Shown one piece after another: positions 40,640 to 52,520 of a stretch of DNA of 64,000 nucleotides (positions are counted from its first letter, which is position 1; every line of letters starts with the position of its first letter). A model generated the notes under the pieces. That model saw only the letters and a list, made by a program, of their open reading frames with translations, was not told where the DNA came from and did no database searches. The stretch is taken from the NCBI GenBank assembly GCA_934047225.1, contig OW203989.1:1587977-1651976 (forward strand). Direction: 5' to 3'. Source of the DNA: Ypsolopha sequella. Taxonomy: Eukaryota; Arthropoda; Insecta; Lepidoptera; Ypsolophidae. The position numbers and the translations under genes are program-made.

Positions 40640-41078
40640 AATATATACTAACAAAGAGACATGATCTTGCTAAGTTTCTTGCCCTTCTTCTTAGCAAGAC
40701 TAATCGAATCGGCGAGGATAGGCATGTATTTATATATGTAACCTATTAGTGTGTAGTATATAGGATGGGATTTGGTCGGCCGCCTGGATTCGTGCTGGGG
40801 GCTCGGTTGGTGATCATTGAACCTTGTTCCTGGTCCCTGGCCGGGTCTCCGGTATGGGTTCGGGCGGCTGATTGGATTTTACCTTGTATAATATATATTT
40901 TACCTATCATTTTAATCGTAAATATATTGCTACATAAATTAAATAAACCTTTAATTTAGTTCATGTACATTTATTATTTTATTACATATATTTTTATAAG
41001 ATTTAATTTGACTCGTAAAGAGTGTATTATGTATACCTACTTTACAAAATAAACTATTTGAATTTGAATTTGAATTTT
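40640..41078 (+). mobile_element. LINE 3' end, fullest copy
   Basis: Contains TTTCTTGCCCTTCTTCTTAG, a segment typical of insect LINE 3' regions, then AGGCATGTATTTATATATG, the GC-rich core (40780-40870) and an AATAAACTATTTGAATTTGA tail. The same family is at 380-9600 (split), 12600-12745 and 44085-44475. No protein frame. Confidence 0.65.
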
Positions 41079-41343
41079 GAAGAGTTATAAAAAAGTAACA
41101 TTATTTGACTGCGGTATTTGTAGTGATCAGCTACAGTAGTAACACAGCCGTGAATCTCTACTTGCGATGACCATATATTATATGCATTGCATGGCCCCAG
41201 GGCACCATGTTGTACAACATATGTATAAGTTAACATGGAACACGACTACGTAATACAATGAACAAAGATGTAATGAAATGAAGTCGTAATTATGTAAGTG
41301 TGAGAGGGACATGAATGTGAAAAAATATTGTCGTAGTCATTTC

Positions 41344-41490
41344 CAGAATTCCGTACCCAAAGGGGCTATATTTATTACGGCGTCTATCTCAAAAACTAAA
41401 GTGATTAATAGTTTGGAGTTTATGAATATAATGTGGACCATATGATGTTTTTAATTAATTTCTACTAACTTATTAGAACGTTACAGAACC
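41344..41490 (-). repeat. Possible GGGTTCCGTACC family fragment
   Basis: GAATTCCGTACCCAAAGGGG is the reversed end of the 63598-63870 family; the rest is diverged. Confidence 0.35.
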
Positions 41491-41984
41491 CTCAGGACGC
41501 GAGTATATTTATCTAAGACATATATCTACATGGAAGCCTCACACGCTCTAAAAATACTCACACAAAGTTCCATAACAGAATTAATATTAGAGCCTAAAGT
41601 GCGAGTATCTCATATCTCTTAATTTCATCTGCTTCCCCAGAAGATGCTGCCTTTGAAGTGAATGGAACAATTTCATTAAGTTGACAGAGTTTCATTAGAA
41701 TGTCAACCTGGGGTTATTCCTGTTAACGGTGCCTTAATGCAGCGAGTTCCTTATTTATTATTGTGAGTCACGCGAGGTGGGGGAAATGGGTTTATTTGAA
41801 TAAATACTTTCCTGTGATTTTAATGTTTTTGTATAAAGCTTTAGATTATGTTTGCACGTAATGTTTTGGTCTTTTATGAAGAAGGTTAATGGGTTAAAAT
41901 AAAATTCGAATTTTAGACGAGGAGACTTTAATTAATTGTTTTTTGCTACAAGTACACAACAAAGTCAAAAACACATACATTATA
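41491..41984. other. Spacer
   Basis: Nothing recognised. Confidence 0.3.
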
Positions 41985-42290
41985 TTGTCACGACATGAAT
42001 GCCCAAAATGGGGTGTCAGAGATGTTCCCAAGTACAAACTGTGAAATGTAAGTCACAGTCCATATTTGGTACACCCGCTTTTCACCGACGATTATTACAT
42101 CCCAAAAGTGATGGTTGGTGAGCCTTATCGCCGTATTTCGGTCATAAATGGAGAAACAACTTAACATGCCTTTGGAAGCACGCAGACCGAACACAAGATA
42201 AAATGCACAGCTGGGATTGAACTTACGACCTCTAGGTTCATAGGCGAGCCCTGTCCCACTCAGCCACACAAGGAGTCGAAAAAACATGTC
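41985..42290 (-). mobile_element. tRNA-derived SINE, copy 2 (most complete)
   Basis: On the minus strand the head reads TGTGTGGCTGAGTGGGACAG (A box) and AAGTTCAATCCCAGC (B box). The SINE body follows through CTCACCAACCATCACTTTTGGG and TGGTGAAAAGCGGGTGTACC to GACACCCC...CATGTCGTGACA. Confidence 0.7.
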
Positions 42291-42364
42291 TAGAAATTAC
42301 GACAACACAACACAATTGTTGTTAATATACGCTTAAAATCAGTCAAATTACGAAAAAACATATG

Positions 42365-42500
42365 TTCATGACATAAATCTCCGAAGGGGTTTCAGAGGTG
42401 TTCCCGAGTGTGGACCGTTACTGACACAGTCAATCTCGTACACTCTCTTTTCACCGACAATATGTACGTCCCGACGTGCATGGTAGGCAACTAGGTCTCT
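42365..42500 (-). mobile_element. tRNA-derived SINE, copy 3 (3' part)
   Basis: AGGGGTTTCAGAGGTGTTCC...GTACACTCTCTTTTCACCGA matches the body of 41985-42290; the head is missing. Confidence 0.55.
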
Positions 42501-42696
42501 CCTCATATTGAAGAAAATACATTTGATTTATCGATATTTTATCTAGGGATTCCACCTATAAAAAATGTATTAAGATTTATTCTTTTGTCAAAAAAAATGT
42601 TTTTCACCCTCTTTTTTTGGTTTTCAAACGTTCGTTTCAAAAACACGGTTAAGAGATCAACTTGATTTTTATTTATAAAATAGGCAATAGAAATAT

Positions 42697-42932
42697 GCAG
42701 GGATTTTACCTAAATCCAATATTTTTTTCCCTACAAAATATTTCAGTATTAGCTAAAAACACACCAATTTGTTGTTTCGCTGCGTGATCTCTAGTATTAC
42801 GCGTCCAAGAAAACGAGGCCAAAGAGCCAACATATAATCGCCTCTTTGAAAAGCAAATAAGGTCTTTGCTATTAGACTTATGGTGCTGGAAGGGTAATAA
42901 AAAAAGTTGCTAGGGTATGCCATCCTCTTAAC
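42697..42932 (-). repeat. Interspersed repeat family D, copy 2
   Basis: Reverse of 25615-25812 (GGGTATGCCATCCTCTTAA end; ATATTTCAGTATTAGCTAAA body) with about 40 extra bases near 42840-42880. Confidence 0.6.
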
Positions 42933-42959
42933 TCTACACCAAAATTCCGTAAAACTCAT

Positions 42960-43040
42960 TGGTGCATGCCCGACCCGCAGTACCCGAACCTGGGTCTTAA
43001 GATTGAAAGGTCTACCTACTGAGCTACCGTCTTAATAGCA
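42960..43040 (-). repeat. tRNA-like sequence (SINE head or decayed tRNA)
   Basis: The minus strand shows GGTAGCTCAGTAGGTAGACC (A-box-like) and CCAGGTTCGGGTACT (B-box-like). The stems do not form a good cloverleaf, so it is not called as a tRNA gene. Confidence 0.4.
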
Positions 43041-43151
43041 AAGACTTCATTTAATTATTATATTATTTATTCACTAGATGTGCCCATGGCTCTGCCCACG
43101 TTGATAATGTAATTTTTTATAATAAAAAAAAAATTGAAACACTTGAATCAT

Positions 43152-43238
43152 GAGGATGACTGAGGACCGCCAAGAGTGGCGTCATATTGGGGAGGCCTAT
43201 GTCCAACAGTGGACGAATACGGGCTGATGGATGGATGG
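43152..43238 (+). mobile_element. Severely 5'-truncated RTE LINE with target duplication
   Basis: 87 bp coding the EDRQEWR...EAYVQQWTNTG-like end plus (ATGG)n tail, flanked by the perfect 11-bp repeat ACTTGAATCAT (43141-43151, 43239-43249). Same family as 14359-14660. Confidence 0.85.
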
Positions 43239-43726
43239 ACTTGAATCATAGAGAGGAGATTTTGTGAGTGACGATGAATGTAGGAAATAATCTCTGGAAT
43301 TAATTAATTAATATAAAATTTATTCTCTGGAAAAATTATTTGATGTTCAATTTGCGTTTAAAGTTGCGTTGCATAATGTTACGTTTTTGCTAACCCAAAA
43401 CAGTATGAACGACCGTTGAGACATGCCATTTCTACCTAACATTCTACCACGTGAAGTTTAAGTGGTCTTGGAAACGAAAAATGGTGATAGTACGAGTACG
43501 AGTCGAGACCATACGAACAACTTTTACTATGGAATCAAGCCTGAAATCTTAAAGAGAAAAATTCGTTGTTTGATACATTTTGTATTTAACTTTTCTTTGA
43601 AACGGCTGTTATTTTCGCGATTTAAGGGGTACGATCGGTTGATTTTATAGTAAAAGTCGTTTGATATAGACGACATAATCATCGGTTTTCATTCCCAAAA
43701 CCTCTTAGATTTCACCATGTATAACT

Positions 43727-43900
43727 TAATAATAATAATAAAATGTTTTATTGCAAAAAATACAATTAGATCAAAAATACAAAGGTGATCTTAATACTAA
43801 TTAATACTACTATCTACCAGCTAACATTTGGCAATGGGGATACTGTTAAAGAAAGTGCCATAATATTTAAAAGAGATAAATCATGAGATGAAATAGTACA
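43727..43900 (-). mobile_element. LINE 3' end, family E, copy 2
   Basis: Reverse of 38960-39090: AATAATAATAATAAAATGTT...GCAATGGGG...AGTGCCATA. Confidence 0.6.
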
Positions 43901-44084
43901 TATATAAGTATAAGTATTTGAAATAACTACACTACAACCTAATAAACATTTCAGGAAAAGCTATATTTTATAAAATAATACATATACTACTTAAAGTGTT
44001 CATATGAATAGATATACTTATAATATTTATAATTTGTATCGTCACAATAATTAATCAATTACAATTTACAATTCATAACATTAC

Positions 44085-44475
44085 AATTCAAAATTCAAAA
44101 AGTTCATTTTACAAAGTAGGTATATATAATACACGTTTCACAAGTAAAATTTTAATCTTATAAAAATATATGTAATAAAATAATAAATGTACATGAACTA
44201 CTTAGATTAAATGTTTATTTAATTTATGTAGCAATATATATACGATTAAAATTATAGGTAAATTATTATTATACAAGGTGAAATCCAATCAACCGCCCGA
44301 ACCCATACCGGAGACCCGGCCAGGGACCGAACAAGGTTCAATGATCACCAACCGAGCCCCCAGCACGAATCCAGGCGGCCGACCAAATCCCATCCTATAT
44401 GTATACTACATAGTAATAGGTTACATATATAAATACATGCCTACCTCCGCCCATTCTATTAGTCTTGAAGGAATT
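44085..44475 (-). mobile_element. LINE 3' end, reverse copy
   Basis: Reverse complement of the 40640-41078 copy, including the GC core (44290-44390) and the CATGCCTACCTCCG edge. The two copies lie 3 kb apart in inverted orientation. Confidence 0.65.
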
Positions 44476-44564
44476 AAATTATGTTAAATTCTGCAACTAA
44501 AGAAAATGCTGTCTAAACGTGTTCTTGAACACTGATATTGATAGCGCTTCACGAATGTGATAGA

Positions 44565-44800
44565 AAATAGTCGGTCGTGTAAGGTTCAAATCCCGTAAAG
44601 TTACATTTGTGTTTGGTCTGCTTGCTTTGAAAGGCACGTTATGTTGTCTGGCCATATTTGTGCCTTACGTACGGCGATACGGCTCACCACACCACCCACC
44701 ACACTGGGACGCAATAATCGTCGGCGAAACGCGGATGTACGAGTGTGAACTGTGACTTACATACTACTGAAACCTCCGGAATTCATGTCATGATCATGTA
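44565..44800 (+). mobile_element. tRNA-derived SINE, copy 4
   Basis: Starts in a B-box-like GGTTCAAATCCCGTA, then TACGGCGATACGGCTCACC, GGGACGCAATAATCGTCGGC and TTCATGTCATGATCATG. The A-box side is degraded. Confidence 0.6.
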
Positions 44801-45196
44801 TTTCTTTTTATTTTTACTAGGCCTATCACTGAGGCCTCGATACTCGCTAGCGACTGCGTTAAATATTTATATGAGAAGTTGTACAGCGCTCCTAGCGGGT
44901 TACGAGAAGAACCAGCATTTCTAATACAAAAAAAACGTTAAGTAAATACAAAGTTAACGTTGAGTAAATTTTTAAAACCCAGTTTTCAAATCTTTCAATT
45001 CAATTCAATTCAAAATTTTGTCTGGCTTCTTTAAACGTGTCTCCGCACATTCGTTTCTTCTCTCGGAATGTAAATATTTATACTTCTGTCATTTCGCGTT
45101 TCTGACATTTTGCGTTTCTGGTATTTTGCGAGATGGTTAAATCAATAATACTTCACGTAGTCGCTAACGAGTATCAACTCATAAACTCATGGAAGG

Positions 45197-48100
45197 CCTA
45201 CAGAACGTTCAGTCCTCTATTGCACCTACAGAACGTTCAGTCCCCTATTGCACCTACAGAACGTTCAGTCCCCTATTGCACCTGCAGAACGTTCAGTCCC
45301 CTATTGCACCTACAGAACGTTCAGTCCCCTATTGCACCTACAGAACGTTCAGTCCCCTATTGCACCTACAGAACGTTCAGTCCCCTATTGCACCTACAGA
45401 ACGTTCAGTCCCCTATTGCACCTACAGAACGTTCAGTCCCCTATTGCACCTACAGAACGTTCAGTCCCCTATTGCACCTACAGAACGTTCAGTCCTCTAT
45501 TGCACCTACAGAACGTTCAGTCCCCTATTGCACCTACAGAACGTTCAGTCCCCTATTGCACCTGCAGAACGTTCAGTCCCCTATTGCACCTACAGAACGT
45601 TCAGTCCCCTATTGCACCTACAGAACGTTCAGTCCCCTATTGCACCTACAGAACGTTCAGTCCCCTATTGCACCTACAGAACGTTCAGTCCCCTATTGCA
45701 CCTACAGAACGTTCAGTCCCCTATTGCACCTACAGAACGTTCAGTCCCCTATTGCACCTACAGAACGTTCAGTCCTCTATTGCACCTACAGAACGTTCAG
45801 TCCCCTATTGCACCTACAGAACGTTCAGTCCCCTATTGCACCTGCAGAACGTTCAGTCCCCTATTGCACCTACAGAACGTTCAGTCCCCTATTGCACCTA
45901 CAGAACGTTCAGTCCCCTATTGCACCTACAGAACGTTCAGTCCCCTATTGCACCTACAGAACGTTCAGTCCCCTATTGCACCTACAGAACGTTCAGTCCC
46001 CTATTGCACCTACAGAACGTTCAGTCCCCTATTGCACCTACAGAACGTTCAGTCCTCTATTGCACCTACAGAACGTTCAGTCCCCTATTGCACCTACAGA
46101 ACGTTCAGTCCCCTATTGCACCTACAGAACGTTCAGTCCTCTATTGCACCTACAGAACGTTCAGTCCCCTATTGCACCTACAGAACGTTCAGTCCCCTAT
46201 TGCACCTACAGAACGTTCAGTCCCCTATTGCACCTACAGAACGTTCAGTCCCCTATTGCACCTACAGAACGTTCAGTCCCCTATTGCACCTACAGAACGT
46301 TCAGTCCCCTATTACACCTACAGAACGTTCAGTCCCCTATTACACCTACAGAACGTTCAGTCCCCTATTACACCTACAGAACGTTCAGTCCCCTATTGCA
46401 CCTACAGAACGTTCAGTCCACTATTACACCTACAGAACGTTCAGTCCCCTATTACACCTACAGAACGTTCAGTCCCCTATTACACCTACAGAACGTTCAG
46501 TCCCCTATTGCACCTACAGAACGTTCAGTCCCCTATTACACCTACAGAACGTTCAGTCCCCTATTGCACCTACAGAACGTTCAGTCCCCTATTGCACCTA
46601 CAGAACGTTCAGTCCACTATTACACCTACAGAACGTTCAGTCCCCTATTACACCTACAGAACGTTCAGTCCCCTATTACACCTACAGAACGTTCAGTCCC
46701 CTATTGCACCTACAGAACGTTCAGTCCCCTATTACACCTACAGAACGTTCAGTCCCCTATTACACCTACAGAACGTTCAGTCCCCTATTACACCTACAGA
46801 ACGTTCAGTCCCCTATTGCACCTACAGAACGTTCAGTCCACTATTACACCTACAGAACGTTCAGTCCCCTATTACACCTACAGAACGTTCAGTCCCCTAT
46901 TGCACCTGCAGAACGTTCAGTCCCCTATTGCACCTACAGAACGTTCAGTCCCCTATTGCACCTACAGAACGTTCAGTCCCCTATTGCACCTACAGAACGT
47001 TCAGTCCCCTATTGCACCTACAGAACGTTCAGTCCCCTATTGCACCTACAGAACGTTCAGTCCCCTATTGCACCTACAGAACGTTCAGTCCCCTATTGCA
47101 CCTACAGAACGTTCAGTCCTCTATTGCACCTACAGAACGTTCAGTCCCCTATTGCACCTACAGAACGTTCAGTCCCCTATTGCACCTGCAGAACGTTCAG
47201 TCCCCTATTGCACCTACAGAACGTTCAGTCCCCTATTGCACCTACAGAACGTTCAGTCCCCTATTGCACCTACAGAACGTTCAGTCCCCTATTGCACCTA
47301 CAGAACGTTCAGTCCCCTATTGCACCTACAGAACGTTCAGTCCCCTATTGCACCTACAGAACGTTCAGTCCCCTATTGCACCTACAGAACGTTCAGTCCT
47401 CTATTGCACCTACAGAACGTTCAGTCCCCTATTGCACCTACAGAACGTTCAGTCCCCTATTGCACCTGCAGAACGTTCAGTCCCCTATTGCACCTACAGA
47501 ACGTTCAGTCCCCTATTGCACCTACAGAACGTTCAGTCCCCTATTGCACCTACAGAACGTTCAGTCCCCTATTGCACCTACAGAACGTTCAGTCCCCTAT
47601 TGCACCTACAGAACGTTCAGTCCCCTATTGCACCTACAGAACGTTCAGTCCCCTATTGCACCTACAGAACGTTCAGTCCTCTATTGCACCTACAGAACGT
47701 TCAGTCCCCTATTGCACCTACAGAACGTTCAGTCCCCTATTGCACCTACAGAACGTTCAGTCCTCTATTGCACCTACAGAACGTTCAGTCCCCTATTGCA
47801 CCTACAGAACGTTCAGTCCCCTATTGCACCTACAGAACGTTCAGTCCCCTATTGCACCTACAGAACGTTCAGTCCCCTATTGCACCTACAGAACGTTCAG
47901 TCCCCTATTGCACCTACAGAACGTTCAGTCCCCTATTACACCTACAGAACGTTCAGTCCCCTATTACACCTACAGAACGTTCAGTCCCCTATTACACCTA
48001 CAGAACGTTCAGTCCCCTATTGCACCTACAGAACGTTCAGTCCACTATTACACCTACAGAACGTTCAGTCCCCTATTACACCTACAGAACGTTCAGTCCC

Positions 48101-49485
48101 CTATTACACCTACAGAACGTTCAGTCCCCTATTACACCTACAGAACGTTCAGTCCCCTATTACACCTACAGAACGTTCAGTCCCCTATTACACCTAGAGA
48201 ATGTTCAGTCCCCTATTACACCTACAGAACGTTCAGTCCCCTATTACACCTACAGAACGTTCAGTCCCCTATTACACCTACAGAACGTTCAGTCCCCTAT
48301 TGCACCTACAGAACGTTCAGTCCACTATTACACCTACAGAACGTTCAGTCCCCTATTACACCTACAGAACGTTCAGTCCCCTATTGCACCTACAGAACGT
48401 TCAGTCCACTATTGCACCTACAGAACGTTCAGTCCCCTATTACACCTACAGAACGTTCAGTCCTCTATTACACCTACAGAACGTTCAGTCCCCTATTGCA
48501 CCTACAGAACGTTCAGTCCCCTATTACACCTACAGAACGTTCAGTCCCCTATTACACCTACAGAACGTTCAGTCCCCTATTGCACCTACAGAACGTTCAG
48601 TCCCCTATTACACCTACAGAACGTTCAGTCCCCTATTACACCTACAGAACGTTCAGTCCCCTATTACACCTACAGAACGTTCAGTCCACTATTGCACCTA
48701 CAGAACGTTCAGTCCACTATTGCACCTACAGAACGTTCAGTCTACTATTACATCTACAGAACGTTCAGTCCCCTATTACACCTACAGAACGTTCAGTCCC
48801 CTATTACACCTACAGAACGTTCAGTCCACTATTGCACCTACAGAACGTTCAGTCCACTATTACACCTACAGAACGTTCAGTCTCCTATTACACCTACAGA
48901 ACGTTCAGTCCCCTATTACACCTACAGAACGTTCAGTCCCCTATTGCACCTACAGAACGTTCAGTCCACTATTGCACCTACAGAACGTTCAGTCCACTAT
49001 TGCACCTACAGAACGTTCAGTCCCCTATTACACCTACAGAACGTTCAGTCCCCTATTACACCTACAGAACGTTCAGTCCCCTATTACACCTACAGAACGT
49101 TCAGTCCCCTATTGCACCTACAGAACGTTCAGTCCCCTATTGCACCTACAGAACGTTCAGTCCCCTATTACACCTACAGAACGTTCAGTCCCCTATTACA
49201 CCTACAGAACGTTCAGTCCCCTATTGCACCTACAGAACGTTCAGTCCCCTATTGCACCTACAGAACGTTCAGTCCCCTATTGCACCTACAGAACGTTCAG
49301 TCCCCTATTACACCTACAGAACGTTCAGTCCCCTATTACACCTACAGAACGTTCAGTCCCCTATTGCGCCTACAGAACGTTCAGTCCCCTATTACACCTA
49401 CAGAACGTTCAGTCCCCTATTGCACCTACAGAACGTTCAGTCCACTATTGCACCTACAGAACGTTCAGTCCACTATTGCACCTAC
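45197..49485. repeat. 28-bp minisatellite, about 153 units, with 280-bp higher-order repeat
   Basis: Unit CCTACAGAACGTTCAGTCCC + CTATTGCA. Variants are G/A (TTGCA/TTACA), CTGCAG for CTACAG, and GTCCTC or GTCCAC for GTCCCC. Marker CCTGCAG recurs at 45281, 45561 and 45841, and again at 46905, 47185 and 47465, each 280 bp (10 units) apart. Marker GTCCTC recurs at 45212, 45492, 45772 and 46052 with the same period. The two blocks are 1624 bp (58 units) apart. Because 28 is not a multiple of 3 and the unit has no plus-strand stop, all three frames are open for up to 1508 codons; these frames are artefacts. Confidence 0.97.
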
Positions 49486-51235
49486 TTACGACCTCAAGCA
49501 TTGTATTCATTGTTATTTATTCATCGAGTGTTGACTTTATTGTTTAGAAATAGAACAATTTCCCCCGCACTGTTTCGTCATTATTGTAGTTTTTATTGTT
49601 GCTCCACAAGTAATTTCCGGACCTTCAGTCAAATGGGTTTAATTACTTCGAGCGTTTAGTTGTGTAGGTAGTAAAGTTACCTAAAAACTGTGGTATTATT
49701 ATTATCTTAACACATTTTGTTTTCTCTTTTCCAAAAAAAAAGAGGAATAAGCTGACCAATGATCAAGTGACCACCTTAAGGTAAAGGCTGGAGTCGCACG
49801 TTAACAAGAACTGAGGATTTGACTTAGGACAGAGAATGATGGAAGATTCTACACCGACAATAGCTTGGCTCTTAAATAATTGATGATGAAGATAAAATAG
49901 ACTCGCTTTACCAAGAAAGTATTTCTTCAAAATTGAAACGAGATCACACGAAATAACGATAACACCCAAAAATTATCTTATTAAATAGAAGCCTCAAAAT
50001 CTTGGTCTTACTGAAAATTCATTCGTTATTACTTCAACCTTTTTTCAGTTTGTTCCTTACTTATATTTCGATACAGTTAAACGGTGTTATCAAAACTGAC
50101 TTATATTTTTTGTAGGTCTAACTGGATATTATATATTTTTCTTCTAAACAGATTTCTTTTTGTCTTAGTTGATTTACAGGGATCCTTTTGCGTATCGCTG
50201 GTCGCTGATCATGGCGTTATCTTCTCAAAGTAGAATATGAATTATTATTGTTCAAATAAAATAAAACGTTCGTTAAATATTTCGACCATAGATATCGTAA
50301 TAATATTGTAATAGTACATATCAGTAATTTCGACTCACTTGGGGTCGTCGTTAGTCGAATATGGAACGATATTACCATAAACAAAATAGACTTAAAATTA
50401 AAATGACAAACTTAAACGTATTTTCTTAATCTATTTAATTTACCTTTTTGCTCTCATGTATAATGCAGCTGAGAGCAAAAGCAGCGAAAAGCTTTTATAA
50501 AGTAAAAATATTTGTTATCAAAATACTTAACATATTTTTTTGAGAGTGGCATAAATGTGCATGTCTGGCTGTCGGTGTGCATGGATGGATTCTCTTCAGA
50601 CTTGGATCTTTTGACGTTAGAAAAATATTAACGTGGTACTGTTGAAAATAAAGTCCATTTATTTTATCTCGTAGGTACATAGGTACCCTTGCATAACATA
50701 GGTACTACTTAGTAGGTTACATAGGTAGGCTTCACGTTTAGATAGTATTATAACGAATCTTTATCATACTTAAAAACTGAAGGAAGCATCAAAATATTAC
50801 GGAACCAGCTAAAGTTTACCAGTTTTTGGGGGTTAGTGCCATTTTTTAAGATTTCGTCACAAAAATTAAGAATCTGTGAGTCATTTGAGTTAAAAGATAA
50901 AACACCGAAAATATTTGAACATTCTCAAAATAAAATCAAGTCGTTTTCACGTCGAACGTGACCTGGTTATTCGAGAAAATAAATTTCATTTAAAATATTT
51001 AATATGTAAAACATATTCCAAACGAATATTTTCCTTTGGCTTGATTTCAAAAATATTTAACATTCATCTCCCGCCGTCAATTTGCCGCGGAGCGAATTTC
51101 TTCCCCGAATCGTTCGAATAAAATTGCAAAATAAAATTAACTATGTATACGGGCCCCGCGATTTTACATTCCACCGTTTAACCCTGGAGGGATGCCGTGT
51201 TACATAAAAAGGAGTCAGTAAAGCGGATGATTTGA
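49486..51235. other. AT-rich spacer after the 28-bp array
   Basis: No coding or repeat family recognised; short frames only. Confidence 0.35.
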
Positions 51236-51249
51236 ATTGTTAATTCGCC

Positions 51250-51342
51250 CTGACGATGTTGGTCATGGCGTGGACATGCCATGCAGGGTTCGCATCGATG
51301 GTGTCGGTCATAGCATGGACATGCCATGGAGGGTTCACATTC
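51250..51342. repeat. Two-unit duplication of about 48 bp
   Basis: CATGGCGTGGACATGCCATG + CAGGGTTCGCAT and CATAGCATGGACATGCCATG + GAGGGTTCACAT, each preceded by a GATG(T)TGGT-like or GTGTCGGT segment. Confidence 0.6.
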
Positions 51343-52060
51343 CTTGTACGAGTACAGTGGTTATAAATGGTTACAAAACAGTGTGTGCCTTGTGACCAAG
51401 CAAATAAGAGTTGATAACATTTTCTTTATTATTTAAATAAGTAGTAATAACTGACCGATATTGTGCGTGATTGCTTCGAAACGCACCGAGATCTATTTAT
51501 TTATTACTATAGAATTGAATAAAATATACCAAGGTCATGACGTCGTGCTGGACCCCAATGAGTCGCTTAAATATTATTCAAATCGCTTTAAATTTCGATT
51601 GTTTTTACTTATTTAATTCAATTTATAAGTCTTTAGATTTTGCTCTTTTTACTTATTTTCATTTAGTCCTGCACTTTTGTACCTTATTTATATTTTTATC
51701 AAATAAAGTTCACCTATAGATTCTGTGTTCACGGATTCTTTGTCATTTGCGACAATCATAAATTGCAACGTCTTAAAATACAAATAATCGCTAAATAAAC
51801 TCAAATCCCTTTTCAATTAAATAATATCTGTCTGAAATTAAATTAAATTTCAGTACCCCGTCTTGTCTTTCTGGGAAAATCAAATTATAATTTCTTCGAG
51901 TTGATCTGTTTATGTTACCGAAATCAATATCTATCTATAATTTAAGAGCTACTCTCTTATCGGTAAAGTAATCGCCATTCTTCTCTTTGTTCTGCTAATG
52001 ATTTGACCTCTTGATACGACAAAACATTAACTTTTTCCTTCACTTGAGTAGGTGCGTCTA
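51343..52060. other. Spacer
   Basis: Nothing recognised. Confidence 0.3.
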
Positions 52061-52084
52061 GGTCAAAGAGACAGATAGAAGTTG

Positions 52085-52270
52085 GAGGTGTTTGAAATGT
52101 AGTGCTGGAGGATGAAGAGAATTGGTTGGACAGAGAGGAAGACTAATGAAGATGTGCTAAGAATTGTAGAGGAAAAAAGATATTTGTCAAAACAATTGAA
52201 ATCAAGATTTTTGATAGAAATTGATTATGACCCAGCAGTTAAAAAGAAATCATCCGGTAGTCATAAAAAA
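52085..52270 (+). pseudogene. LINE reverse transcriptase C-terminal remnant with stop
   Basis: The frame reads EVFEM, TAG, CWRMKRIGWTERKTNEDVLR, matching the W(R)RM...I(S/G)WTE...NE(E/D)VLR tail of insect LINE polyproteins. The internal TAG and short length show a dead fragment. Confidence 0.65.
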
Positions 52271-52384
52271 AGGTAGCCAGTTTACTTATAAGAGTGCAAA
52301 ACTCTTATGTAATAAGTCCTTTTCCAACGAGCTATTTTGTCAATTAAATTACTTGAGAAAATTTTACTACTTTGGAAAAAGGAT

Positions 52385-52520
52385 GGAATTTTAATACAGT
52401 TTTGTGACCGAAGTACGGCGATAGGGCTCACGCACACATCACGTTTGGGACGTAATAATCGTTGGTGAAAAGCGGGTGTACCAAGTGTGACACCCTCTTT
52501 TGGATTCATGTCGTGACAAT
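52385..52520 (+). mobile_element. tRNA-derived SINE, copy 5 (3' part)
   Basis: GAAGTACGGCGATAGGGCTC, GGGACGTAATAATCGTTGGT and TTCATGTCGTGACAATATGT match the body of the other copies. Confidence 0.6.

Noticed and set aside
45197..49485. CRISPR array
   Set aside because: Units are contiguous with no unique spacers, in a eukaryotic genome context; the same holds for the other arrays.
45133..49659. Very long plus-strand frames (1508, 1428, 1002 and 448 codons)
   Set aside because: All are the 28-bp array read in its three phases. The unit has no stop and is not a multiple of 3; no family or codon-level constraint is seen.
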